Source of the DNA: Rhizobium leguminosarum bv. trifolii WSM1325
GTDB lineage: Bacteria; Pseudomonadota; Alphaproteobacteria; Rhizobiales; Rhizobiaceae
Length of the DNA stretch: 64,000 nt
Assembly: GCA_000023185.1 (NCBI GenBank)
Contig: CP001622.1
Coordinates: 744,001 to 808,000, forward strand
Direction of reading: 5' to 3'
The notes beneath the pieces were generated by a model. The model was given only the letters and a program-made list of their open reading frames with translations, had not been told where the DNA came from and ran no database searches. The number at the start of each line of letters is the position of its first letter. Position 1 is the first letter of the stretch. Positions 27,906 to 35,426 of this stretch are shown here, one piece after another. The position numbers were made by a program, and so were the translations under genes.

Positions 27906-28631
27906 ATGCCCCACTTCGACCAATCGACGGTCGAGAACACTCTACTGAAATTGTTGAGCGTAGACGGCTTCGCACGCCTCTCGGGAGAGATGGAGCGCGT
28001 CGACCTTCCATTGCGGCACGTTCTTGTTGCTAGCGATGTCCCATCCACGCATGTCTGCTTCTTGGAAAGGGGCTTGGGATCTATGGTTGTCGGCAGCACC
28101 GACGAAGAAGCGGTGGAGATTGGCCACATCGGGCCCGAAGGCGCATCCGGCATGCACGTCGTCCTGGCGGTAGAGACCACCCCCACGCGCACGTTCATGC
28201 AAGTCGCAGGGTCGGGAATTATGGTGCCGATGGAGACGTTTCAGCGCGCGCTGGCCGATGATCCTGAGATGAAGGATTTCTTCCTTCGCTATGTTCACAC
28301 AACCGTGCTGCAGCTCGCCCATTCGGCGCTTGCGAGCGCCCGCTTCAATATGCATGAACGGTTGGCTCGATGGATCCTGATGTGTCACGATCGCCTTGAA
28401 GGCAACAACCTGGCAATTACCCATGAATTTCTGGCATTGATGCTTGGTGTCCGGCGTTCGGGCGTCACCAATGAACTACACGTGCTTGAGGGCGTCCACG
28501 CCATCCGATCGACCCGCGGAAACGTCCGAATAGTGGACAGGGAAAAATTGATCGAAATTGCCGGCGGCTGCTATGGAGTGCCGGAGCGCGAATACGAAAA
28601 GGTGCTGGGTCTTCCGCTCCGCGCCAGGTAG
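27906..28631 (+). CDS. Crp/Fnr-family transcriptional regulator
   Basis: A 241-aa regulator. Residues 30-140 form a cyclic-nucleotide-type beta roll (VDLPLRHVLVASDVPSTHVC, GSMVVGSTDEEAVEIGHIGP). Residues 170-225 form a Crp-like winged HTH (LAITHEFLALMLGVRRSGVT as the helix pair, ELHVLEGVHAIRSTRGNVRI as the wing). It lacks the N-terminal Cys cluster of FNR and the canonical Crp cAMP pocket motif, so the signal is unknown. Monocistronic; GGAG six bases before ATG. Confidence 0.9.
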   Translation: MPHFDQSTVENTLLKLLSVDGFARLSGEMERVDLPLRHVLVASDVPSTHVCFLERGLGSMVVGSTDEEAVEIGHIGPEGASGMHVVLAVETTPTRTFMQVAGSGIMVPMETFQRALADDPEMKDFFLRYVHTTVLQLAHSALASARFNMHERLARWILMCHDRLEGNNLAITHEFLALMLGVRRSGVTNELHVLEGVHAIRSTRGNVRIVDREKLIEIAGGCYGVPEREYEKVLGLPLRAR

Positions 28632-28869
28632 ATTAGTCCACTCGCTTAACCGCTTCCAAAAAAGGCAACACGAGCAGGATATCGCCTGGTTCGTTTTGCC
28701 TCTCTCCGTCGCGCTCAAGGCAACGGCATCGATAACGCATTCGCCACTGTCCCATGTCATCGCCGGCAATTGTGCGCAACCGCACTGATGGTTGGCCTTC
28801 AGAGGTTGATGCACTACGGTTGTCTTATCGCGATCCGGGTGAGCTGTTGCGACGCTCAATGAGGAAGAT

Positions 28870-29118
28870 ATGACGGACTTCAATCTCTCACTCCAGATAG
28901 AAGACGTGAACATGCTTTCGGATGCTGTTCGGACTTGGTACCGGCATAATCACGCCACGCCAACGGAACAATCGACACAGCTGCTTTGCAGCGCGGCGAT
29001 CGACCTCTATAATCAAGGACACAGGACGCGCGAGGAGCTGGGCACGCTGCTGATCATGAAGTTTGATAGCCTTCACTCACTTGATGTCAACGCGCCGACG
29101 TCCACGTCTCATCACTAG
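28870..29118 (+). CDS. Small hypothetical protein
   Basis: An 82-aa protein with GAGGAA before ATG. The visible core is a helical stretch (MLSDAVRTWYRHNHATPTEQ, then STQLLCSAAIDLYNQGHRTR) with a His/Ser-rich tail. It has no membrane segment and no HTH that I can define. Similar short proteins occur repeatedly in Rhizobium genomes. Isolated: 240 bp from the Crp-like gene and convergent to the lyase-like gene. Confidence 0.6.
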   Translation: MTDFNLSLQIEDVNMLSDAVRTWYRHNHATPTEQSTQLLCSAAIDLYNQGHRTREELGTLLIMKFDSLHSLDVNAPTSTSHH

Positions 29119-29177
29119 TGATATCGGTCTGGCGTGACTCTAGAGGCCGATGGCAAGTGCGGCGCTGTGCTGCGATC

Positions 29178-30764
29178 TCAGCCGCCGACTGTGATTTCAC
29201 CATCCGCAACACGTTTGACAAATATCTTCAAACCTTCATGCCGGAGTTTCTTCCAACTGCCGTCGGAAACCATTGATTTAGCCAGATCGGCAAACCCCTT
29301 GGTGAGGTAGGGAACCTGCGATGCCGATCGTTTGCCGAGCGCTTGGATCAGGCAGTCAGTTCTTGGCGGCGACGAGAACGTGTTTCCTGAACCTTCCATG
29401 CGGATCTCCAAATGATCTGTGCCGTCTGGAAATCTGATCGTCCCATAGCCGCACTTGGCCGCCGCATTCACTTCGGGCTTGGAGAGCTTGTCTTGCAGAA
29501 CAAACGACAGCTGGCTGAAACTGTTGTCGGTGTAGTCGAACTGACCCAGTATGATGAAGTCCAGCTCGTTCTGCCCCTTCTTGGCGCCTTTGATCTTGCC
29601 AAAGAAGTCGGAATTCACCTTGGTGTCTTTGCCTGTCGTCAGGGCGAGCATTTCGCCCAGCTTGATATAGGTCCTCGGTTTTGACGAAACGTCTTCGGTA
29701 CCAACCGCGGCGTTGCCCGAAGGCAGACTGGCGGTCTCCGGCTTGGCATAGGCGTCAGCGAAGGCTTGCAGTGTCGTGAGGTTGAGCGCTTGGGGAAGCG
29801 AACCGCTCTCGAACTTGCGGCAGGAGAGCGCGGCTTGCCGTGTTGCCTTGTCAGGCTTGCCCTCGACATTCCCTGGCTTGCAGCCCAAATGAGCCAGTTG
29901 CTGCTGCAACGTCTTGAGCAAAACTGCTTGTTTGGCGGAATAGTCGCTGACACCGCGGGTCACACTGACATTGCGGACATCGATGCCGATACCATCCGGC
30001 TGCACCACGTCAAACTGGGACGTATGATGGTCATAGGTCTTCCATTCATTGCCCCAACCCATCATCACCGGGCCGAGAATGAAGTTGAATGATTTTGGGT
30101 CGCGGTTTGATTGCGGCTCGCACTCGTTCGATTCCCAGCAATGCGGAGCCTGGTTGGTTGCTTCGCCTTCGGCGGCGTAGATCACCTTGTTGTCGCAGCT
30201 TGCCGTAACCCATCCGCTCTCATCGTTTGCCCATCGGATTTTCAGCGAGAATGTCGCCCATTTGCCGAAGTCTTGCGGTTTTTGGCACTGGCGGGCCAGA
30301 AAGTTCACGCCGTTGCGCGTGTCGGCTTTCAGCATGTAGATGAAATTGTGGATTGCCGGTCCTTCCCAGGACGCGAGGCGCAAATGGCTGTCCCAGCCAT
30401 CGGGATAAAAGCCGTTTGCGGAGTTGTTCTGCCAGCCTTTGTAGGCAAAAGTCGGATCGAGCCGGAAATCGAACTTGTATTCGACGCTTTCGCCAACCTT
30501 CATGTCTCGCGTATAGCGAATCGTTGAGCGGACGTTGCCATTGCGACAATCATTTTCGCCGCGTCCATCTCCATAGTCGACATGGGAACACTGACGGTCG
30601 AATATCTCAAACCGGGTCACGCCGTCCTTGACCTCCGGTCTGACCGATCCGTTGAACTTGTGGCGCTCAAAACCTTTGGGGAGCGGATCGGCAGTCGCTG
30701 CTGCGTGGGGCACAAAAACCATAAGCGCGCCAACCGCCAGTCCAACGATGGGATTTTTCAGCAT
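29178..30764 (-). CDS. Secreted polysaccharide-lyase-like protein
   Basis: A 528-aa exported protein starting at ATG 30764 (GGAGAAGGGG upstream), with signal peptide MLKNPIVGLAVGALMVFVP ending near AAATADP. Residues about 30-280 resemble heparin-lyase-type jelly-roll proteins (Polysacc_lyase, PF14099): SVEYKFDFRLDP, WDSHLRLASWEGPAIHNFIY, LKIRWANDESGWV. The C-terminal half, from about residue 290, has a peptidoglycan-binding-like segment (LQQQLAHLGCKPGNVEGKPD) and an unknown domain. It may act on exopolysaccharide or surface glycan. Monocistronic. Confidence 0.72.
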   Translation of the reverse strand: MLKNPIVGLAVGALMVFVPHAAATADPLPKGFERHKFNGSVRPEVKDGVTRFEIFDRQCSHVDYGDGRGENDCRNGNVRSTIRYTRDMKVGESVEYKFDFRLDPTFAYKGWQNNSANGFYPDGWDSHLRLASWEGPAIHNFIYMLKADTRNGVNFLARQCQKPQDFGKWATFSLKIRWANDESGWVTASCDNKVIYAAEGEATNQAPHCWESNECEPQSNRDPKSFNFILGPVMMGWGNEWKTYDHHTSQFDVVQPDGIGIDVRNVSVTRGVSDYSAKQAVLLKTLQQQLAHLGCKPGNVEGKPDKATRQAALSCRKFESGSLPQALNLTTLQAFADAYAKPETASLPSGNAAVGTEDVSSKPRTYIKLGEMLALTTGKDTKVNSDFFGKIKGAKKGQNELDFIILGQFDYTDNSFSQLSFVLQDKLSKPEVNAAAKCGYGTIRFPDGTDHLEIRMEGSGNTFSSPPRTDCLIQALGKRSASQVPYLTKGFADLAKSMVSDGSWKKLRHEGLKIFVKRVADGEITVGG

Positions 30765-30891
30765 AGCCCCTTCTCCAAATTGGACGCCAACCATATCACG
30801 ATCTCTTTGGAAGGTCGGGTTTAGATCAGGTTCAGATCGGTGCGTGAGGTGCTGTGCCGGGAGCAGGGGCCGCGGTCAAAGCTGCCAAGCT

Positions 30892-30962
30892 GCTGTCTTC
30901 AACGATGCCGCCGAGCCCGAGCAGGTGCGGCGGGATTGGCCCGGCCAGACGCCGGCGGTCGA
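30892..30962 (+). pseudogene. Scrambled fragment of a DUF982 gene
   Basis: TTCAACGATGCCGCCGAGCC followed by CGAGCAGGTGCGGCGG matches the intact DUF982 gene at 32366-32605 with about two mismatches. It is directly followed by GATTGGCCCGGCCAGACGCC, which corresponds to an earlier part of that gene. The segment order is inverted relative to the intact copy. Not translatable as a protein. Confidence 0.5.
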
Positions 30963-30964
30963 GC

Positions 30965-31984
30965 CTATTGACTCGGAGCCCCGGCGCTCAACAGCGCCCG
31001 CACCAATGCCGCCTGGCTGCGGACGCCGGTTTTGTCGAAAATGCGCTGTAGCTGGGTGCGCAACGTGTTGACACTGACCCCGAGCAGATCGGCGGCGGCG
31101 GCGAGGTCGTGGCCATCGATGATCAGGCGAGCAAGCCGGGTCTGCGCCGGCGAGAGGCCGAAGACCTCCCGCGCGCCGGCGATCCGGCGCACCAGCGTCT
31201 CGGCGTCGTCGAAGGAGACCAGCGTCTTGCCGTCCTCGAGCAGGACCCAGCAGTGGAGCGGAATCCCCGCCGCGTCCTCGCCGAGCGCCACCGCCCAGGC
31301 CTGCTTCGGCGCGATGTTCAGCGGCCTCTGGCTCTGCAGCTCGCGGAACGCCAGACGCACCGCCTCGCGCAGCGCAGGGTCGCGTTCGCGCTGCCGGGCA
31401 CGCAGGCGGCCGGCAGCGGCGACGAGCCCGGGATGGTCATGCATCCGCTCCCGCGCCAGCCGGTTCGTCCAGAGGATCCTTGCATCCGCGTCGACCTCGA
31501 TCAGCGGGCAGTTCGCCTCCTCGACGCTGCTCTCCATCATCACCATGCAGCCGATCTTCCAGGCGCCGTCGATCCGGTGGAGGATCCGGAGCTGGCGCTT
31601 GCGATCCTCGCCGGTGTCGCTGCCGATCTGATCGAAGGTCATCCAGGCCATGTTGCCGTCGACGACGATGTTGACCTTTTCCCAGCGGACGCGCTCCGAA
31701 AAGGCGTGTTTCTCCGGGAATCGCTCGACGATCTTCTTGATCCGCGCGGCGATCGGATCCCAGCCTTCGTCCACCCGGACGCCGAGCGAGGCGAAGTATT
31801 CCATCCGCCGGGTCTGCGGCGACTGCACCCAGTGGCTTGCCAGCGCCTCGAAGTCTCGCTGCAGCCAAGCCTCGGTTTCGGCGCGGATCACTGCCATGAT
31901 CGCCGCCCGGTCAGCCTCGCTGTCGTCCATCGCGCGGTCCCCCACAACGGATCGCAGCATAGCATGATCGGTCTGTCGGATCAT
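30965..31984 (-). CDS. NTF2-like domain fused to LuxR-type HTH regulator
   Basis: A 339-aa protein. Residues about 20-150 look SnoaL/DUF4440-like (IMAVIRAETEAWLQRDFEAL; MAWMTFDQIGSDTGEDRKRQ; RIDGAWKIGCMVMM), a small-molecule-binding cone fold. About 160-265 is a PAS-like linker (CPLIEVDADARILWTNRLAR). The C-terminal 65 residues are LuxR HTH (FGLSPAQTRLARLIIDGHDL, AAAADLLGVSVNTLRTQLQR). It probably senses a ligand and acts on transcription. It follows a 62-aa membrane protein by 9 bp, so the two form an operon. This domain combination is unusual. Confidence 0.82.
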   Translation of the reverse strand: MIRQTDHAMLRSVVGDRAMDDSEADRAAIMAVIRAETEAWLQRDFEALASHWVQSPQTRRMEYFASLGVRVDEGWDPIAARIKKIVERFPEKHAFSERVRWEKVNIVVDGNMAWMTFDQIGSDTGEDRKRQLRILHRIDGAWKIGCMVMMESSVEEANCPLIEVDADARILWTNRLARERMHDHPGLVAAAGRLRARQRERDPALREAVRLAFRELQSQRPLNIAPKQAWAVALGEDAAGIPLHCWVLLEDGKTLVSFDDAETLVRRIAGAREVFGLSPAQTRLARLIIDGHDLAAAADLLGVSVNTLRTQLQRIFDKTGVRSQAALVRALLSAGAPSQ

Positions 31985-31993
31985 GGCGGCACC

Positions 31994-32182
31994 TCATGTG
32001 TGGATGATGCCGGCCAGAAACAGCGTCAGGCCGGCGGTCGCGGCAGTCAGCCCGATTAGCCGAAGCTTCAGGCGCGGCAGGGTGATCTGATTTCGGTAGT
32101 ATCGATCCTCGGCCGCGGCGCCCATCTGCGTCGGGCGGCGGCGGTTTGGCATATGCGCGGCGACGAGACTCTGAAGGTCCAT
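31994..32182 (-). CDS. Small membrane protein, co-transcribed with the NTF2-LuxR regulator
   Basis: A 62-aa protein from ATG 32182 with GGGAGG eight bases upstream. The N-terminal half is polar (MDLQSLVAAHMPNRRRPTQM); a single C-terminal transmembrane helix (LRLIGLTAATAGLTLFLAGI) is followed by IHT. The gene ends 9 bp before the regulator start. It might anchor or modulate the regulator at the membrane; that is a guess from coupling only. Confidence 0.6.
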   Translation of the reverse strand: MDLQSLVAAHMPNRRRPTQMGAAAEDRYYRNQITLPRLKLRLIGLTAATAGLTLFLAGIIHT

Positions 32183-32365
32183 TGTGTTGCCTCCCGGTTC
32201 GGGCTTCATCTGCCGCATTCTCGCACGCATCCGAGCCCCGCTCTGTCATGCAGGCGGAGGACATCGGGCTCGGCGCCCGGCTGGCGAACAAAGAATCATC
32301 TCAACCGGAACGAGTCCCGCGGTGATTCGTTGAGTCGCGTATTTCCAGCGTGAGGGGGATGCATC

Positions 32366-32605
32366 ATGAGCAGGCGACGAAGGTTCAAGCCGGTGAAGAT
32401 CACCATCAATGGCAAGGTCAGGACGGTCTATAATGTCGTTCAGGCCGGCAACACTTTGTTGAATGACTGGCCCGAGCAGACGCCGGCGGCCAAGGTGGCC
32501 GAGCGGCTTGTGCTCGACGTGTTCAACGATGCCGCCGGGCCCGAGCAGGTGCGGCGGGCATTCATTACCGCGGCGAAGGCGAGCGACATCAAGTTCAGCT
32601 CCTGA
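32366..32605 (+). CDS. DUF982 domain protein
   Basis: A 79-aa protein matching the DUF982 pattern of rhizobia: VYNVVQAGNTLLNDWPEQTP, then AAKVAERLVLDVFNDAAGPE and QVRRAFITAAKAS. These small proteins are multicopy in Rhizobiales and of unknown role. It has a basic N-terminus (MSRRRRFKPVKITINGK). A scrambled relic of a second copy lies at 30892-30962. Confidence 0.88.
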   Translation: MSRRRRFKPVKITINGKVRTVYNVVQAGNTLLNDWPEQTPAAKVAERLVLDVFNDAAGPEQVRRAFITAAKASDIKFSS

Positions 32606-32631
32606 GCGGCGGTGTCGGCGAAAGCCCTGGC

Positions 32632-32856
32632 TCACTTCCATGACACATGCTCCTGGTATCGCAGATCCCGGGTTTTGAACTGCGTCTCCATCCAGGCGGC
32701 CGAGACGATCGCCGCGAGGAAGCCGAAGGTGAGGCAGGCGATGGCCTGGGTCCGCCACGAGACGAAGGTGACCGGTGCCGGGACGGTGGGCTTTTTCGCG
32801 CATTCACCGGGCGGGCAGGCGCAGCCGGTAAAGGCCTTGATCAGGCAATCGCTCAT
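32632..32856 (-). CDS. Small Cys-rich membrane protein
   Basis: A 74-aa protein. Four Cys in the first 20 residues (MSDCLIKAFTGCACPPGEC) are followed by a transmembrane helix (IACLTFGFLAAIVSAAWM) and a charged tail. Its ATG overlaps the stop of the preceding gene by 4 bp (ATGA). It is the last gene of a leftward three-gene unit under the operators at 33.4 kb. Function unknown. Confidence 0.55.
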   Translation of the reverse strand: MSDCLIKAFTGCACPPGECAKKPTVPAPVTFVSWRTQAIACLTFGFLAAIVSAAWMETQFKTRDLRYQEHVSWK

Positions 32857-33086
32857 GCTGCACCGCCTTTCACCGTGTCGATGGCGGCGAGGATCTTCTG
32901 GTGAAGGGGGCAGCCGTGATCGTCGCTGCCATCGAAGAAACGTTCGGCCTCCACCAGTGCCTTCAGGAGATCGGGTGCCCCGGCGGTGAAGCGGGCGCGG
33001 GTCTTTTCGTTTGCTCCGGCCCGTCGGGCGGCAGGAAGGGAAGGGCTCTCGGTCGATGGCTCTGGTGCGGGATTGGCGGCAGACAT
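32853..33086 (-). CDS. Hypothetical protein of the prophage-like module
   Basis: A 77-aa protein with a Pro/Ser-rich N-terminus (MSAANPAPEPSTESPSLPAA). The C-terminal part reads LLKALVEAERFFDGSDDHGC, then PLHQKILAAIDTVKGG, typical of short phage-early proteins in rhizobia. Middle gene of the leftward unit, 11 bp from the one before and overlapping the one after. Function unknown. Confidence 0.6.
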   Translation of the reverse strand: MSAANPAPEPSTESPSLPAARRAGANEKTRARFTAGAPDLLKALVEAERFFDGSDDHGCPLHQKILAAIDTVKGGAA

Positions 33087-33097
33087 CTCCCTTCTCC

Positions 33098-33361
33098 TCA
33101 GGCGTAAAGCTGATCGATATCGGTAATGCCCATGATCTCGCGGGCATAGCGGTAGTGCTCCTCGACGCTGGCCGCAGCACCGCGCAGCCAGGACGGGCCG
33201 CGGATCGAATGTTCGGGTCGGCGCAGGAACGTAAAGCCGAGGGCGCCCATGCGCTGGGCTTCATTGGCCATATAGGCGCGGCAGTCGCCCATCGTGCGCG
33301 CCGCATTCCAGCGGGTGTCCCGCCTGCTTTCCTCGGTCTCGATATTGCGGATGTGCTGCAT
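33098..33361 (-). CDS. Hypothetical protein, first gene of operator-controlled leftward unit
   Basis: An 87-aa basic and helical protein (MQHIRNIETEESRRDTRWNA; GDCRAYMANEAQRMGALGFT; VEEHYRYAREIMGITDIDQL). No known motif. It stands directly downstream of the GGTAT-N5-ATACC operators, so it should be controlled by the S24 repressor at 34230. Function unknown. Confidence 0.6.
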   Translation of the reverse strand: MQHIRNIETEESRRDTRWNAARTMGDCRAYMANEAQRMGALGFTFLRRPEHSIRGPSWLRGAAASVEEHYRYAREIMGITDIDQLYA

Positions 33362-33401
33362 CGCCTGTCCTCTCGCGCCTCTGGTCGGCCTGTGAGGGAA
33401 A

Positions 33402-33463
33402 GGTATATATAATACCCGATTACGTCAATCGCAAAAGGTATAAAAAATACCTCTGCGATTGAC
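33402..33463. promoter_or_regulatory. Two repressor operators and enclosing inverted repeat
   Basis: GGTATATATAATACC (33402-33416) and GGTATAAAAAATACC (33437-33451) share the half-site GGTAT/ATACC. The second lies inside the inverted repeat GTCAATCGCA (33423-33432) / TGCGATTGAC (33454-33463). The same site recurs as GATATAAAAAATACC at 34878, next to the S24 repressor start. They should control the leftward gene starting at 33361. Confidence 0.7.
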
Positions 33464-33814
33464 GAGGTACGAATCGTAGGTCTATGTCTGTCGCCAGTGA
33501 TTGGGCGACCGGGTGCAACTCCCGAGATGACGAAGCCCAGCGGCGCGGGAAGCGAAAGTCCTTAAGTGCGCTGTCAGAAAATCAGGACGAGGGCGAAGCG
33601 AATGGCCCCTCTGGCACGTGTCCCATCCCGGCTCCGGCCTTCAAGACCTGGCCAATGCTCTCCCGGCTTCATGGGCTTTGCTCATGGGGTAGGGGGAAGC
33701 TTTGGCCGGAACCCTCCCTCACCAGCCTTCAGGAACCTTCTCCTCCTAAGCTGAAGAGAGAGGAGTGAGAACTGAAGTTGGAGTATGAAAGCTACGAGAA
33801 AAAAGGAGGCCGGC

Positions 33815-34035
33815 CATGCGCAACGAAATCGAAATCACCGACTAGGTGATCGAGGCGGGTCTGGGATCACCGAATTTACGATCCATGGGATGAGAAGCTG
33901 CCGAAGGACATTCCCCGCGGCCATCCGTTCCATCCTGGTGGCGGTGACGAGTGGTGCGCGAAGGGCATCCGAAGCTTCCGCAATTTTTGGTTTCAGAGGA
34001 TGAATCGTCCCGATATACATCGTGATCCCGGCTAG
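33815..34035 (+). pseudogene. Decayed small phage-type gene
   Basis: AAAGGAGG precedes an ATG that reads MRNEIEITD and stops at TAG; sense would resume as VIEAG. A second frame further on reads IYDPWDEKLPKDIPRG and continues to GDEWCAKGIRSFRNFWFQRM before TAG. A strong ribosome site with a broken frame points to a gene inactivated by a nonsense mutation and a frameshift. The other sequence between 33464 and 33814 shows nothing I can identify. Confidence 0.35.
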
Positions 34036-34061
34036 GGCTCGGCGAGCTCCGGAGCGAAATC

Positions 34062-34166
34062 CTACAGGCCGTACATCTCGCGCGCGGCACTGTACGCCAG
34101 GAGCAACACCGCTATCGTGACGATATAGAACCAGATTCGGCCGGAGCGTGAGGAAGGGCGTATCAT
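34062..34166 (-). CDS. 34-aa single-span membrane peptide
   Basis: Opens MIRPSSRSGR, then one hydrophobic helix (IWFYIVTIAVLLLAYSAA) and REMYGL. AGGG lies eight bases before the ATG. The basic N-terminus and single span are typical of small phage or stress membrane peptides. It lies 63 bp downstream of the repressor gene on the same strand. Too short for firm support. Confidence 0.4.
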   Translation of the reverse strand: MIRPSSRSGRIWFYIVTIAVLLLAYSAAREMYGL

Positions 34167-34229
34167 CCTGTTTTCCCTATTGAAATATGATTGATTCGCG
34201 GCGTTATTTCCGAGCTTTGGCAGTCAGCC

Positions 34230-34877
34230 TCACATCTCGATGATCGATCGGCGGACGCGGCCGACGATGGTGACGGCGCCCTGGAATTCCGGTGGCGGCA
34301 CGTCTTCGTAGGAAGCCGGCTGGAAGGGCGGGTCGTCGTTCGGGCGATAGCGCTTGTAGGTTGCAGCACCCGTTTCGTCGGCGACGACATAAAGCGCGTT
34401 CGGCGCCAGGCGCTTGTCGCGCAGATTGACGAAGATGATCGAGCCGGGCGGCGAGATCTTGTTCATCGAATTGCCTTCGACCTCGAGCGCGATCCATTCG
34501 CCATCGGGCAGGTCGAGGGCGGCGACCGTCGGGAATTCCGAAAAATCGGTGATCGGCGCCTGCTCGCTCAGCTGGCCGGCGCTGACCCAGGAGATTTTTG
34601 GCACATCGGCGACTGAGGCCGGCAGCTCATCCGGATCGAGCGCGTTGCCGGTGCCGAACTGCAACCAGTTGAGATTGACCTTGAAAGCGCGGGCATACTT
34701 CTTCGCATCGGCAATGCCGAAGCCGTTGCGGCCGGATTCATGCGCCTTGAAGACATTGGCATTCCAGCCGAACCGATCGACGATCGCCTTCGGCCCGGCA
34801 AAGCCAGCATTCTTCCTGGCCATGACGAGGCGCTTTGCGCGTTCTTCGCGTTCAAATTGTTCCTGATCATTCAACAT
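34230..34877 (-). CDS. XRE-HTH/S24 (LexA-like) prophage repressor
   Basis: A 215-aa regulator. The N-terminal HTH occupies residues 12-70 (AKRLVMARKNAGFAGPKAIV; WNANVFKAHESGRNGFGIAD). The C-terminal S24 domain has Ser137 in VEGNSMNKISPPGS and Lys175 in AATYKRYRP, the self-cleavage dyad, so RecA-dependent autoproteolysis is expected, as for lambda CI. Operators overlap its own start (34878-34905) and lie before both flanking operons. It is the central switch of the prophage-like module. Full length. Confidence 0.92.
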   Translation of the reverse strand: MLNDQEQFEREERAKRLVMARKNAGFAGPKAIVDRFGWNANVFKAHESGRNGFGIADAKKYARAFKVNLNWLQFGTGNALDPDELPASVADVPKISWVSAGQLSEQAPITDFSEFPTVAALDLPDGEWIALEVEGNSMNKISPPGSIIFVNLRDKRLAPNALYVVADETGAATYKRYRPNDDPPFQPASYEDVPPPEFQGAVTIVGRVRRSIIEM

Positions 34878-34905
34878 GATATAAAAAATACCCTAAATTA
34901 AGGTA
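34878..34905. promoter_or_regulatory. Operators abutting the repressor start codon
   Basis: GATATAAAAAATACC (34878-34892) begins at the base next to the repressor ATG and matches the 33437 site at 14 of 15 positions. It overlaps TACCCTAAATTAAGGTA (34889-34905), an outward-facing dyad of the same half-site. Fits autoregulation by promoter or leader blocking. Confidence 0.65.
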
Positions 34906-34925
34906 CATGTCATGCCCTAATGTGC

Positions 34926-34953
34926 TTGACATCTAGGGTATTAATTGTACCCT
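34926..34953 (+). promoter_or_regulatory. Rightward early promoter with embedded operator
   Basis: TTGACA (34926-34931) and TACCCT (34948-34953) are spaced 16 bp. The dyad AGGGTATTAATTGTACCCT (34935-34953) fills the spacer and -10. Transcription should start at or within a base or two of the ATG at 34961. Repressor bound here would block RNA polymerase. Confidence 0.6.
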
Positions 34954-34960
34954 ATTCGCC

Positions 34961-35023
34961 ATGACACACAGCGACATCATCAACAACGGCCAGCCTTTCG
35001 GACTGGAGGAGACGGCACCATGA
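34961..35023 (+). CDS. 20-aa putative leaderless leader peptide
   Basis: ATG right at the predicted transcription start opens MTHSDIINNGQPFGLEETAP and stops at TGA. The stop overlaps the ATG of the next gene (ATGA). Its coding region contains the GGAGGAG ribosome site of that gene. There is no Shine-Dalgarno sequence of its own, as expected for a leaderless message. Likely a coupling leader, like the leaderless cI mRNA principle in lambda. Confidence 0.4.
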   Translation: MTHSDIINNGQPFGLEETAP

Positions 35024-35211
35024 GGTTCACCATCTCAAGCGAAGAGCGGCTTGCCATGGACGTCATTCCGACCGGCGTCGTCATTCACCGGCCGCAAGGC
35101 CCAAGGGGAGGGCGCATGTCGGTGATCCCCATTCGCAACGAGGATATCCCCTTCCTGGCCAAGGCCCTGCAGCAGGTGCTGAACGCCAACCGGGAGGTGG
35201 AGTCGATATGA
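35020..35211 (+). CDS. Hypothetical protein, first body gene of the rightward early operon
   Basis: A 63-aa protein; GGAGGAG precedes ATG 35020. It reads MRFTISSEERLAMDVIPTGV and ends IRNEDIPFLAKALQQVLNAN followed by REVESI. A small alpha/beta protein with no known motif. It overlaps its neighbours by ATGA on both sides, so the chain is translated as coupled units. Function unknown. Confidence 0.65.
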   Translation: MRFTISSEERLAMDVIPTGVVIHRPQGPRGGRMSVIPIRNEDIPFLAKALQQVLNANREVESI

Positions 35212-35426
35212 CCATCTCCGCCGCAACACCCGCCGGCGAGTTCCAGCGCCGCGGCGCCCGCTACACCGGCTGCCCGATCTGCGCAAAGGCGCTGTCGATT
35301 GCCGAGGTGATCGAGCGCCACTGCGAAAATTGCGATCGGCCGACGCGCCCGGAAGAGATCAGCGAGACGATGATCCCGCCCGGCGCTCTGCCGATCACCA
35401 ACCCCGATAGCCCAGCCCCTCCCTGA
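35208..35426 (+). CDS. Small zinc-ribbon-like protein of the prophage module
   Basis: A 72-aa protein with two Cys pairs, GCPICAKA near residue 22 and HCENCDRP near residue 39, which could bind one Zn. The Pro-rich tail (MIPPGALPITNPDSPAPP) is probably disordered. Its ATG overlaps the previous stop. About 220 bp without a gene follow; they contain two GC-rich inverted repeats (GACGACCGGAGCC/GGCTCCGGTCGTC near 35520-35562). Confidence 0.6.
   Translation: MTISAATPAGEFQRRGARYTGCPICAKALSIAEVIERHCENCDRPTRPEEISETMIPPGALPITNPDSPAPP

Noticed and set aside
25717..28000. Att duplication of tRNA-Pro 3' end
   Set aside because: No second copy of GTTCGAATCACTCC seen in the following sequence.
33484..33768. 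94-codon + strand frame after the operators
   Set aside because: No ribosome site and an unnatural composition; not supported as coding.
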